Positions 8,578 to 16,515 of a stretch of DNA of 64,000 nucleotides are shown piece after piece (position 1 is the first letter of the stretch; the number at the start of each line of letters is the position of its first letter). The stretch lies in contig NZ_JAVREH010000008.1 in NCBI RefSeq assembly GCF_031845305.1, forward strand, positions 1 to 64,000, read 5' to 3'. The stretch is from Jatrophihabitans_A lederbergiae (GTDB taxonomy: Bacteria > Actinomycetota > Actinomycetes > Mycobacteriales > Jatrophihabitantaceae). The notes beneath the pieces were generated by a model. It saw only the letters and a program-made list of their open reading frames with translations. It had not been told where the DNA came from and ran no database searches. The position numbers and the translations under genes are program-made.

Positions 8578-9205
8578 AACGCTCGGGCTAATGCACGAGG
8601 CCCGGCGTGGATTCCGGCAACGATTGTTCCGTACGCGGTTGATGTGCGACGTCGAGACGGTCATGGCCAAGGACCCGGCCTCGCCCAACCTCGCCTACGC
8701 CCTGACCCACCAGGGCCTTCACGCGATCTGGCTGTACCGGGCTGCCCACCTGCTGCACCGGCGGCGGCGGTTGCTCGCCCGCGGCGTCGCCTACCTGGCG
8801 CGGGTTGTCACCGGCGTCGACCTGCATCCCGGAGCCGCACTCGGCTCGGGGGTGTTCATCGACCACGGTTGTGGAGTCGTCATCGGCGAGACGGCCGTGC
8901 TCGAGGACGACGTCATGCTGTATCACAACGTGACCGTCGGATCGGTCGGCTGGTGGCATCCGAAGGTCGTCGAGGGCCGCCGCCACCCCGTCATCCAGCA
9001 GGGCTCGGTGCTGTGCACCGGCGCCTTAATCCTCGGCCCGGTGGTCGTCGGACGCGACTGCGTGATCGGTGCCAACGCGGTGGTGCTGGCCGACCTGCCG
9101 GAACACAGTCAGCTCTCACCCGGAACAGTGTGGCGCGGTAACAGTCCGCAGCGCGCCACCGAACAAGTCACGATCCCTCGGAATTCGCTCGGAGAGGTTC
9201 TTTGA
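8564..9205 (+). CDS. Serine O-acetyltransferase-like left-handed beta-helix acyltransferase
   Basis: A 213-residue CysE/EpsC-type enzyme starting at ATG 8564, 14 bp inside the upstream gene. After a short helical N-terminus (ALTHQGLHAIWLYRAAHLL), hexapeptide repeats begin near DLHPGAALGSGVFIDHGCG and GVVIGETAVLEDDVMLYHNVT. Both motifs are typical of serine acetyltransferase, including the catalytic His-rich turns. The normal reaction makes O-acetyl-L-serine from serine and acetyl-CoA. No cysteine synthase is adjacent, so the product is probably not for cysteine. Embedded between the flavoenzyme and the MetRS-like gene, it may make an activated serine building block for the cluster's product. 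Confidence 0.85.
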   Translation: MRISETLGLMHEARRGFRQRLFRTRLMCDVETVMAKDPASPNLAYALTHQGLHAIWLYRAAHLLHRRRRLLARGVAYLARVVTGVDLHPGAALGSGVFIDHGCGVVIGETAVLEDDVMLYHNVTVGSVGWWHPKVVEGRRHPVIQQGSVLCTGALILGPVVVGRDCVIGANAVVLADLPEHSQLSPGTVWRGNSPQRATEQVTIPRNSLGEVL

Positions 9206-10767
9206 TGACCCGCTACATCGTCACGGCCGCGCCACCCAACCCCAACGGTGACCTGCATCTGGGTCACCTGTCCGGACCGTTCCTCGGTGCCGACGTGCAA
9301 GCCCGCTACCTGCAGGGCCAGGGCCACTCGGTGCTGCATGTCTCCTACATCGACGAGCACTCCTGCTATGTGCCGCGCCGCGCCCGCGAGTTGGGTGCAG
9401 ACCCGTACGAGACGGCTCGCGCCCTCGGTACCCGGATCGAGCAGACGCTGGCCCTCGGCCATATGCTGCCTGGCTTCGTGGGCCGCCCGCATCGCGGCGC
9501 CCACCACGACCTGCTGGTGACGCGCCACTTCTCTCAGCTCTGGGATCGAGGTTGCCTTCAGGTCGCCGAGGATGACGTCTACTGGTGCTCCACCTGCGAG
9601 CACTACCTGTACGAGGCTGAGATGCGGGGTTCGTGCCACCACTGCGGAGCCGCCTCGGACGGGTTTTACTGCGAGGAGTGCGGCCGGCCCCAGACCTCCG
9701 GCCAGCTGCGCGAGGCCTACTGCACCACCTGCGGCTCGATTCCGACACTCCGCCGGCACCGGCGCATCTTCTTCCCGCTGGACAAGTACCGGCACACGCT
9801 GACCGACTACTTCCGCGATCGGCCGCTTCGGCCGCGGCTGCGGCAGTACCTGGACCTCATGCTGTCCGAGCCACTGCCGGCCACGCCGATCAGCCGGATC
9901 GGCGAGTACGGGATCGGGGTGCCGCTGGAGGAGTGGGCGGGCCACTACCTCGATACGTGGTTCAGCGGCTATTTCGGTTACCTGGCCGCGGCCGAGCTGG
10001 CGGCTCGTACCTCTGGGCACGAGACGCCGGACTGGGCCGACGACGAAGCCCAGGTGTTGGAATTCTTCGGTTTCGACTGCTCGTTCTCGCACGCGGTGTT
10101 GTGGACGGCGCTTGCCATGGCCCTGGGCACCGTGCCCACGCCGGCCCAATTGAACACCAACGAGTTCTACCGGCTCGAGGGTGCGAAGTTCTCCACCAGC
10201 CGGGGCCACGCCATCTGGGGTGGGGAGTTCCTCACCACGGTGCCGGCCGATAGCCTGCGGTTCCACCTCTGTCTGACCGGGCCGGAGACGAAGCAGACGA
10301 ACTTCTCCCGGCGCGCGTTCGCCGACACCACCCGTGACGTGCTCGTCGGTGGCCTGCAGTGCCTGCTCGCCCGCTTCGACGATGCGACCCTCGCCCCGAC
10401 GCCGGGGGCGACCGACGCCGAGCTGCTGGAACGGGTTGACAGCTGGCGCAGTGAGGTGGGCGCCAGCCTCGAACCAGCACACTTCTCGCCGGCCGCCGCC
10501 GCAGAATCCATCCGGTGTCACGTCACCGATGCCAGCCTCGCGGCCCTCGTAGACTCAGCTGGCGGCTCAGCCCGGTTGACCGCGCTGCGCCAGATCGCCG
10601 GGCTGGCGCACCCGTTAATGCCGGGTTGGACCAACGACGTCCTAACCGCCATCGACCCCGCCTATCCGCAGCTCGCGGCTTTCTCGACCTCGCCGGGCCG
10701 GACCCCGTACCGGTTGACGGTGGGCGCAACCCCGATCGAGATCCGGTCCCTTGCTCTCGATGAGTGA
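9205..10767 (+). CDS. Methionyl-tRNA-synthetase-like enzyme, probable hydrazine synthetase subunit
   Basis: 520 residues, starting at ATG 9205 overlapping the previous stop by one base, with GGAGAGG seven bases upstream (TTG 9202 is an alternative). It keeps the class-I synthetase signatures: HLGH near residue 18 and KFSTS near 328 (KMSKS equivalent). It also has four zinc-knuckle CxxC pairs between residues ~130 and 180 (CSTC, CHHC, CEEC, CTTC). A degenerate C-terminal helical region of ~140 residues follows. In known hydrazine synthetases the MetRS-like domain activates an amino acid (glycine in Spb40) as adenylate for coupling to an N-hydroxylated amine. Its place inside an N-hydroxylase/cupin/oxidase operon argues against a spare housekeeping metG. 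The amino acid used is unknown. Confidence 0.86.
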   Translation: MTRYIVTAAPPNPNGDLHLGHLSGPFLGADVQARYLQGQGHSVLHVSYIDEHSCYVPRRARELGADPYETARALGTRIEQTLALGHMLPGFVGRPHRGAHHDLLVTRHFSQLWDRGCLQVAEDDVYWCSTCEHYLYEAEMRGSCHHCGAASDGFYCEECGRPQTSGQLREAYCTTCGSIPTLRRHRRIFFPLDKYRHTLTDYFRDRPLRPRLRQYLDLMLSEPLPATPISRIGEYGIGVPLEEWAGHYLDTWFSGYFGYLAAAELAARTSGHETPDWADDEAQVLEFFGFDCSFSHAVLWTALAMALGTVPTPAQLNTNEFYRLEGAKFSTSRGHAIWGGEFLTTVPADSLRFHLCLTGPETKQTNFSRRAFADTTRDVLVGGLQCLLARFDDATLAPTPGATDAELLERVDSWRSEVGASLEPAHFSPAAAAESIRCHVTDASLAALVDSAGGSARLTALRQIAGLAHPLMPGWTNDVLTAIDPAYPQLAAFSTSPGRTPYRLTVGATPIEIRSLALDE

Positions 10768-11704
10768 CTGGTGGGCTGACGTCGCCAGGCTTGTACGGGG
10801 AATGCTCGGGGTCGGGATCGTCGTCGTCTGTCCGCTGGCCGCCGCGCTGTCGCCCCGCGCCGGCGCGGTAACCGTACTCGTCGGGTGCGGCGCGCTGGTC
10901 GGGGCCGCCGCGCTGTTCTGGTTGCGGCCGTTCGGCTCGGATGCGCAACGGCATCCCAGTGGCGTCCGGCAACTGCCCCGGCGGTGGCACCTGGTATACA
11001 TCGCCGGGTTCTGCGGCGGTTCGGGCTACCTGGTCACGATCGCGGCCGCTCTGCTGCATCTCACCCTGTCCGGACCGGTGTGGCCGGCCTGGCTGGTGGC
11101 GATCGCCGGCACGGCGCTGTGGGCATCGGTGCCACCGGCGCCGGCCGGCCTCAAGGTGGGACTCGCCTTGGTCGCGCTGGTGCTGGGCACCCTGAACAGC
11201 TCGCTGAGCGCGGCGGTCGGGCGGCAGGCCCTGGGGCAGGCCCCCGCCGTCACCGTCCTGTTCGGCACCGCCCTGCTCGCGGTCGGTTGGGAGCAGCTCG
11301 CCGCCCGACACCGGCCGGAGTTCCGGCGCACCGCGACCGCGGTCGCGAGCTGCGTGATCATCGTCGTGGCAGGTTACCTGTTCGTCCGACTCGCGCCCCT
11401 GCATGTGGCCCCGGCACCGGCACGGCACCTGGCCGCACCGGTGGCCGCGGCGATCCTGCTGCTCCTCCTGATCGGCAACATAAGGGCCATCGCCGGCTTC
11501 TGGATACCGCCGACCCAGGCTTCGGCGCCGCGCAGCACGGTGACTGCGGTGGCCGCGACGGTGATCACGCTCGCCGCGCTGATGCGCGTGGCCGGGCTGG
11601 CCCCGACCTGGCTGCTGGTCGCCCCCGGATTGGCGACGCTAACGCTCTACCTCGGATTCGCCGCGCGCCGGCCGCGCGCCGTCGCACCGGCAGAACCGCG
11701 GTAG
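10760..11704 (+). CDS. Multi-spanning membrane protein, probable cluster transporter
   Basis: 314 residues with about nine or ten hydrophobic segments and little else; I do not recognise a family. It begins at ATG 10760 inside the end of the MetRS-like gene (TTG 10751 is possible) and is the last gene of the operon. The segment IAGFCGGSGYLVTIAAALL and the regular helix spacing are consistent with a permease-like fold. Position suggests export of, or self-protection from, the cluster's product. This is inference from context only. Confidence 0.7.
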   Translation: MSDWWADVARLVRGMLGVGIVVVCPLAAALSPRAGAVTVLVGCGALVGAAALFWLRPFGSDAQRHPSGVRQLPRRWHLVYIAGFCGGSGYLVTIAAALLHLTLSGPVWPAWLVAIAGTALWASVPPAPAGLKVGLALVALVLGTLNSSLSAAVGRQALGQAPAVTVLFGTALLAVGWEQLAARHRPEFRRTATAVASCVIIVVAGYLFVRLAPLHVAPAPARHLAAPVAAAILLLLLIGNIRAIAGFWIPPTQASAPRSTVTAVAATVITLAALMRVAGLAPTWLLVAPGLATLTLYLGFAARRPRAVAPAEPR

Positions 11705-11738
11705 GTGTTAGCCATCCGCCGATCTACTCGCCTCCAAG

Positions 11739-13253
11739 CTAGTGTGGTGCACCGTAAATGTGTGCTGTAAGTCGTAGAATGGGGTTATGGCGAGGACAGG
11801 GCGGCCGAAGGCCGAGTTGACGTTGAGCGATGACGAGCGTGAACAGTTGCTGCGCTCTCTCATTGTCGTGGCTTTTGGCGACGTCGTCGGTCGTGAACAC
11901 GATGAGCTCGAGACCGACACCGACGGTCTCGGTGTGACCGACAAGCGCCGGGTTGCCGTCGATGTCGCTGTACACCTGCTGGAAGTGCGCGACGAGATCG
12001 GCGTAGAACGTGTCGAACAGCGGGTGGGTGCTGCCGCGCGCGGACAGCGCTTCGGCGTGCCCGTCCCGGTCCGGGTCCTCAAGGGTCACGACCTCCGTGC
12101 CGAGCAGCCATCCCTGCGCAAGGGACAGCCGCAGCGGGTCATCAACGCTGTCCCAGACGATCTCGACCGGCGGGTCCGGTTCGGCGATGCGCTCGAGCCA
12201 CTCGAACACCATCCCCGTGCCGCCGCCTGGGAGGAATTGTGCGAGGCGAGCCATCTCCTCACCGACGATGTCGCGGGCTGCGACCATGTTGCTGCCGAGG
12301 CCCCAGACCCGCCATGTGCCGTCTTCGACCCTGGTGAGCAGGACGACGACCGCTGTCGTGGCAAACGTGTTGAACACGTGCACAGTCGTGGCCGGTTCCG
12401 GCACGAAGCGCATGAACGCCACAAGGTACGGGGCGTCGACCGCCGGAATGACCTTCGAAGCGAGCGCCCGGCCCTCCAGCATGTCCATGGCCCACTGGTA
12501 GTCGCCCCACGCCGACTCTTCGTAGGTCAACTGGCGGGCCTGGCCGAGGTTGTTCAACAGGCCGGACCACCAAAGCATGGCGACCTGGGCCGGGTTGGTC
12601 AGGTCGCCGGGCTCGCCGAACGCGGCGAGCGTCTCGCTCTCATCGGCGCTGACCATCGCTGGTATCGGCGACACCTCCTCGTCCGGTTCTTTCAGGGAGT
12701 CCGCGGCAAGGTTCACGAACAGCGGCACCGTGTGCGTCAACGACGCGAGGAACTCCTGTGTGGTCATCGGGGGTTTGTGCAGGTCCGCGACGCCGGCCTG
12801 CAGGGCGGACAGAACCTCGGGGCGCTGCTCGACGAGCAAACGTGCCAAGAAGAGGTCGGGATGCATCACGTTGATGCCGTGTTCGGCGGTTGACTCGGCT
12901 GGGAAGTCCTTCAGGTTGAACGTGACCAGGGTGCCGGCCCCGGCGCGGACTGCGGCGGCCAACACGTGCCGGTCCTTTTCGTGGCAGGTCATGCCGTCGA
13001 TGAGGTGGTCGAAGTCGTCGACGAGGGCGGCGTCGAACCCGTCACGCATCTGCCCGACCCGGGAGGCTGCTTGGCCGGGGGTTAGGCCGAGCTTCTTGTG
13101 CAGGTTCTTCTCGACCTCGTCGAGGATCGCGGCCGACCACAGCACCTCGAACACATTGGCCTCGGCCAACCACAGCAGCGTCATCATCAACCTCTGTGGG
13201 ATGAGCGCGCAGGCGTCCACCAGGATGCTGCGGTTGTCGGGATCGTGGTTCAC
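11739..13253 (-). CDS. PIN-domain toxin with long C-terminal extension, 3' end replaced by IS630
   Basis: 504 residues, starting at GTG 13253 in a GTGA overlap with the upstream HTH antitoxin. Residues ~10-135 are a PIN ribonuclease domain with the expected acidic positions (ILVDACALIP; ILDEVEKNL; CHEKDRHVLAAA; TFNLKDF). Residues up to ~190 complete the VapC-like unit. Residues ~200-465 are an additional domain that I cannot assign, rich in WG/WRVWGLGSN motifs. The final ~38 residues are antisense IS630 sequence, so the native terminus is lost. PIN toxins cleave RNA and are held by a co-encoded antitoxin. The fused domain is unusual for this pair. It may still be functional because the catalytic domain is intact. 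Confidence 0.8.
   Translation of the reverse strand: MNHDPDNRSILVDACALIPQRLMMTLLWLAEANVFEVLWSAAILDEVEKNLHKKLGLTPGQAASRVGQMRDGFDAALVDDFDHLIDGMTCHEKDRHVLAAAVRAGAGTLVTFNLKDFPAESTAEHGINVMHPDLFLARLLVEQRPEVLSALQAGVADLHKPPMTTQEFLASLTHTVPLFVNLAADSLKEPDEEVSPIPAMVSADESETLAAFGEPGDLTNPAQVAMLWWSGLLNNLGQARQLTYEESAWGDYQWAMDMLEGRALASKVIPAVDAPYLVAFMRFVPEPATTVHVFNTFATTAVVVLLTRVEDGTWRVWGLGSNMVAARDIVGEEMARLAQFLPGGGTGMVFEWLERIAEPDPPVEIVWDSVDDPLRLSLAQGWLLGTEVVTLEDPDRDGHAEALSARGSTHPLFDTFYADLVAHFQQVYSDIDGNPALVGHTETVGVGLELIVFTTDDVAKSHDNERAQQLFTLVIAQRQLGLRPPCPRHNPILRLTAHIYGAPH
11740..11856 (+). mobile_element. IS630-family element, 5' remnant
   Basis: A short piece holding the left end and first ~24 codons of an IS630-type transposase: ATG 11787, then MARTGRPKAELTLSDDEREQ, a characteristic family start. 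It stops being transposase-like near 11856, where the PIN-toxin coding sequence (opposite strand) begins. The remnant supplies the last ~39 codons of the toxin reading frame in antisense. Confidence 0.8.
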
Positions 13254-13651
13254 CTGGTGCTGATCACTTCATCCGGCGGGGCGTTCTCGTCGAGATCGTC
13301 AGCGAGGGCTGCCATCGCCGAGCGACGTCGGCGGGCGCTGTCGCGTTGGTAGCGGGCGAGCTCGGACACGGCGATGCGGCGGTGGACCGCGCCGCGCTCG
13401 GCCGCGAGCGTGCCCCGGTCGATAAGGCGGACGACCGTCATGCGACTGACGCCTAGCAGCGCGGCCGCTTCCTGGGTCGACAGCGTCGCATCAGCAGGGA
13501 ACACGACCGCGTCGTTATGAGACTCCAGCACAACTAAGAGACGCTCGAGGGCCTCCCGAGCTCGTGTCGGCACGTTCGTTGCGCTACGCAGAGCTTCGTC
13601 GAGAGCGGCGCGAAGGGTCTGAGCGGTCTCCTGTGCGAGTGCTTCAGCCAT
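13250..13651 (-). CDS. Excisionase-type HTH antitoxin for the PIN toxin
   Basis: 133 residues. Residues ~58-105 form an excisionase/MerR-like DNA-binding unit (LSTQEAAALLGVSRMTVVRLIDRGTL, then HRRIAVSELARYQ). The C-terminal acidic tail (ALADDLDENAPPDEV) could wrap the toxin. The stop overlaps the toxin start, the usual order antitoxin then toxin. As in other pairs of this kind it should repress its own promoter, which would lie in 13652-13750. Confidence 0.83.
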   Translation of the reverse strand: MAEALAQETAQTLRAALDEALRSATNVPTRAREALERLLVVLESHNDAVVFPADATLSTQEAAALLGVSRMTVVRLIDRGTLAAERGAVHRRIAVSELARYQRDSARRRRSAMAALADDLDENAPPDEVISTR

Positions 13652-13794
13652 AACCCGAGGTTACAGGTCAAACGCTCAAAACGCACAGCATCGGTCAGTC
13701 GATGCACGTTGTGTTCGGATCCCGACCTGCGCCCGATCGTTGCTAAGCCCCTATTTCTCGGACTCGTCTACACCGTCGATCGACCGGACATGCC

Positions 13795-13869
13795 GCGCTC
13801 ATGCCGCTGTCGCGCGTGCGCGCTCATGCCGCTGACGCGGCTACGCGCTCATGCCGCGGACAGCGCGCA
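13795..13869 (+). repeat. Three tandem 25-bp repeats
   Basis: The core GCGCTCATGCCGC begins at 13795, 13820 and 13845, an exact 25-bp period with imperfect GC-rich linkers. It lies in the 394-bp gap (13652-14045) between the antitoxin start and the MBL gene; I see no convincing gene in that gap. The spacing and lack of unique spacers exclude CRISPR. A regulatory or replication-slippage origin is possible. Confidence 0.7.
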
Positions 13870-14045
13870 TTGGGAGCGTCCCAGTTCCTTGGATGTGGGA
13901 CAACCAAACCCCAGAGCCGATGCGCTGTGACTTGCAGGGGTAGTTGGCGCGATTCTGGCAGCGCTATCTGGCCGGCGCCGAGACCGTGATCTTGTCCGGT
14001 AGCCGATCGGTCCGTGGGATGAAAACTCGCTGTTGCCGGGCGCCG

Positions 14046-14735
14046 TCAGGGCTGCCAGACGGCGTGGTCGTGGGCGAACACGACACGGGCCGGGTCGAGA
14101 CGCTGCAGCCGGTCGAGCCAGGCCGGCGCGGCCGGGAGCGGCGGAGGCTGGCCTTCACGAGCTGCTCGAAGGGCCAGCACGTCGGCGCCGTACGCGGTTG
14201 CAGAATCGTGACCCTGCCCGGCGACCACCACAGTGCCGTCGTCGCGGCGCACCACGAGGGACCGGTGCCCGGCCGTGTGCCCGGGCGTAGGGACGACCAG
14301 CACGCCAGGGAGCACCTCGGCCTCCCCGTCGAGTAGCTCGTAGCGAAGACCGGGGGCGTCGACGAGCTCGGGCAGGGTGTAGTCGGGGCCGCGGGCGGCT
14401 TCGAGCTCGACGCGCTGCGTGAAGATGGGCCGTCCGGGCAGCTGGGGGTTGCCGCCACAGTGGTCGAAGTGCAGGTGGCAGTTGACGAGCAGCTGCACGT
14501 CCTCCAGGCGCACGCCCACGTCGGCAAGGGCGCCCGGCAGGTCGCGCCGCGCGGGGCGGTAGTGCGCGTCGACGTGCGGATGAGCGCCCATGCCGGTGTC
14601 CATCAGCAAGAGCCCGTCCGGATGGTCAACCAGGTAGCCCAGACACGGCTCGACTCGAGCCCTGCCCGTCCCGGTCTCGTCCGCCGGCCGCACGAAGTAG
14701 CCGAAGTCGAGTCGCCGCACGACCGGGTTCGCCAT
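14046..14735 (-). CDS. MBL-fold metallo-hydrolase (lactonase-like)
   Basis: 229 residues with the di-zinc signature NCHLHFDHCGG (HxHxDH) near residue 88, then the later metal ligands in TPGHTAGHRS and VVAGQGHDS. Spacing fits the AHL-lactonase/AttM-like branch. Many such enzymes open lactone rings or hydrolyse thioesters, and the substrate is not predictable. It is the last member of a minus-strand group with a cupin and an NmrA-like reductase, but the 136-bp gap to the cupin leaves co-transcription open. Cytosolic, no signal peptide. Confidence 0.84.
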   Translation of the reverse strand: MANPVVRRLDFGYFVRPADETGTGRARVEPCLGYLVDHPDGLLLMDTGMGAHPHVDAHYRPARRDLPGALADVGVRLEDVQLLVNCHLHFDHCGGNPQLPGRPIFTQRVELEAARGPDYTLPELVDAPGLRYELLDGEAEVLPGVLVVPTPGHTAGHRSLVVRRDDGTVVVAGQGHDSATAYGADVLALRAAREGQPPPLPAAPAWLDRLQRLDPARVVFAHDHAVWQP

Positions 14736-14871
14736 GACGAAAGCGTCCCACTCAACCTCTTACGGGACACTGTGGCAATGAGGATGGGCGCCGCGCCCTG
14801 GCACCGGTGCGGTGTCGGGGCGCGGGCCCGGCCGCCCGCTGCCCGGAACGGCTGGGAGCGGGGCGGGGCCG

Positions 14872-15408
14872 TTACCACTTGGCGACGTCGTGGGCCTGCT
14901 GCTCCCAGGGGACGTCGGGTCGGCCGGCGACGATCTGCTGCCAGACCTCGAGGGCGCTGGTGCCGGGGGGCGGCATCTGGACCTGGGGTGCGGGGGTGCC
15001 GTGCTCGGTGATGCCGTGGTCGAACCCGCCGGGCACCAGGGTGTTGTAGACCCGGCCGACGACGGAGTCGTTGCGGAACGAGTGCCGGGTGCCCGGCGGG
15101 ATGTACACGTAGGTGCCGGGCGGGGCGGTGATCTCGGCGTCGTCGTCGCCGAGGGTGAAGACCAGGTCGCCCTCGAGCACGAAGAAAGCCTCCTCGGCGT
15201 CGTCGTGGACGTGCGGCGGCGCGACCAGGCCTTGCGGGAACAGCTCGTCGAAGGTGGTGGAGCGGCCCTGGGTGGTGTCGCCGGTGGACAGCAGCCGCCA
15301 GTAGGTGCCGAAGTTCCAGTAGGCGGGCGCGTCGCCGGGGGCGTAGGCGTAGCCGGCCTTCAGGTCCGCGGGCGCCTCGCTGCTCTGCGCAGGGGTCGGG
15401 TCGGTCAT
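14872..15408 (-). CDS. Cupin-domain protein (quercetinase-like)
   Basis: 178 residues with a clear cupin core: PPHVHDDAEEAFFVLEG (motif 1 with two His and a Glu) and PPGTRHSFRND (motif 2). The surrounding pattern resembles small flavonol/quercetin-dioxygenase-like cupins. It is unrelated in sequence to the 7058 cupin. It lies 69 bp downstream of the NmrA-like gene on the same strand and is probably co-transcribed with it from the shared TetR-controlled promoter at 16.45 kb. Substrate unknown. Confidence 0.82.
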   Translation of the reverse strand: MTDPTPAQSSEAPADLKAGYAYAPGDAPAYWNFGTYWRLLSTGDTTQGRSTTFDELFPQGLVAPPHVHDDAEEAFFVLEGDLVFTLGDDDAEITAPPGTYVYIPPGTRHSFRNDSVVGRVYNTLVPGGFDHGITEHGTPAPQVQMPPPGTSALEVWQQIVAGRPDVPWEQQAHDVAKW

Positions 15409-15477
15409 GGTCGTCCTCCCTCGTTGAGGTGGTGTGGGCGTTGCGGTGGTGGTGGTGGGTCGGGCCCGGCGCTCTTC

Positions 15478-16422
15478 TCAGGCAGCTGCGGCCAGCGCCT
15501 GGTGGGCCTGGGTGAGGTAGTCGCGCAGGCCGGTGGGGCGGGCGTCGGTGTAGCGGTCGTTGTCGTTGGTCGCGAACGGCGCGACGGTGAGCATGGCCAG
15601 GAAGTACCACTGCGGGACGACCGACCAGGGGTCGTCGGCGCTGGCGGTGATGTGCCGCAGGTCGTCGGCGCTGCCCAGCACGGTGCGGGTGAGCGGGGTG
15701 CCGGTGAGCCGCTCGGTCTCGGCGATGATGGTGTTGAAGCTGGCGCGGGCGCCGGACAGGTAGCGCACGCCGGACACGTCGGCGGGGTCGGTGGCCAGGC
15801 GGGCGGTGAAGCGCGCGGTGTCCTCGACGGTGGTGAGGTCGAACTGCTCGTCGCCGGTGCCGTAGAGCATGACGGTGCCGGCGGACACGTCGATCAGCCC
15901 GGGGGTGGCGGGGTCGAGCATCATGTCCATGAACGCGCCGTTGAGCACGTGCACGACCTGCATGGGCAGCGCGTCGATGGTGCGGTCGGCCTGCCGGCGG
16001 GCGTCGAACTGCGGCGCTCCCTCGGGGGCGGCGAACAGGTCGATCGCAAAGTCCGACGGCAGGAAGCGGCGGGCGCCGTTGCGGGCAGCGGCCTGGGCCA
16101 GCGCGACCTGCCCGTCGACGATGATGTCGCGCCCGCCCTGCAGCGCGGACACCACGACGTCGACGCCGGCGGTGGCGGCGTCCAGCGACGCCGGGTCGGT
16201 GACGTCGCCGATGGCGACGGTGGCGCCCGCGGCGATCAGGGTGTCCAGCGCCTGCGCCTTGGCCGGGTCGGCCGCGCGCGTGGCCCGGAGCAGCAGCCGA
16301 ACCTGGACGTCGGCCTGGTCGAGCAGGTGCGCCGCGATCCGGTTGCCGAGCATGCCGGTCGCTCCGGCCAGCAGCACTGTGGTCGTCGCTGCGGGCGTTC
16401 CTGCAGTGGTTCTGGTGGTCAT
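15478..16422 (-). CDS. NmrA-like NAD(P)-binding reductase/isoflavone-reductase-like protein
   Basis: 314 residues. The N-terminal GATGMLGNRIAAHLL is the atypical-SDR dinucleotide motif. The downstream RFLPSDFAID and VLNGAFMDMML stretches match the NmrA/isoflavone-reductase group. These proteins act either as aromatic/quinone reductases or as redox sensors. It is divergently transcribed from the TetR gene at 16516 and followed by a cupin. A second relative lies at 17234 on the other strand. Confidence 0.84.
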   Translation of the reverse strand: MTTRTTAGTPAATTTVLLAGATGMLGNRIAAHLLDQADVQVRLLLRATRAADPAKAQALDTLIAAGATVAIGDVTDPASLDAATAGVDVVVSALQGGRDIIVDGQVALAQAAARNGARRFLPSDFAIDLFAAPEGAPQFDARRQADRTIDALPMQVVHVLNGAFMDMMLDPATPGLIDVSAGTVMLYGTGDEQFDLTTVEDTARFTARLATDPADVSGVRYLSGARASFNTIIAETERLTGTPLTRTVLGSADDLRHITASADDPWSVVPQWYFLAMLTVAPFATNDNDRYTDARPTGLRDYLTQAHQALAAAA

Positions 16423-16475
16423 GGTGGCTCCCTGTGTCCAGAGCCTGAGCGACTCCGCTGTTTGAGTACCTTATA

Positions 16476-16485
16476 GTATCGATAC
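16476..16485. promoter_or_regulatory. Palindrome in the NmrA/TetR divergent promoter
   Basis: GTATCGATAC is a perfect 10-bp palindrome in the 93-bp gap between the divergent NmrA-like and TetR genes. It is flanked by AGTAC and GTACT further out. It is a good candidate operator through which the TetR protein would repress both directions. Confidence 0.5.
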
Positions 16486-16515
16486 GGACCTGTCCAGTAC
16501 TGCTATGCTTTTGGC

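Noticed and set aside
9205..10767. A second housekeeping methionyl-tRNA synthetase or resistance copy.
   Set aside because: It is embedded by overlapping starts in a biosynthetic operon with the exact partners of hydrazine synthetases. Kept as the less likely alternative.
13795..13869. CRISPR-like array.
   Set aside because: The repeat cores are 13 bp with ~12-bp similar linkers. There are no unique spacers and no cas genes.
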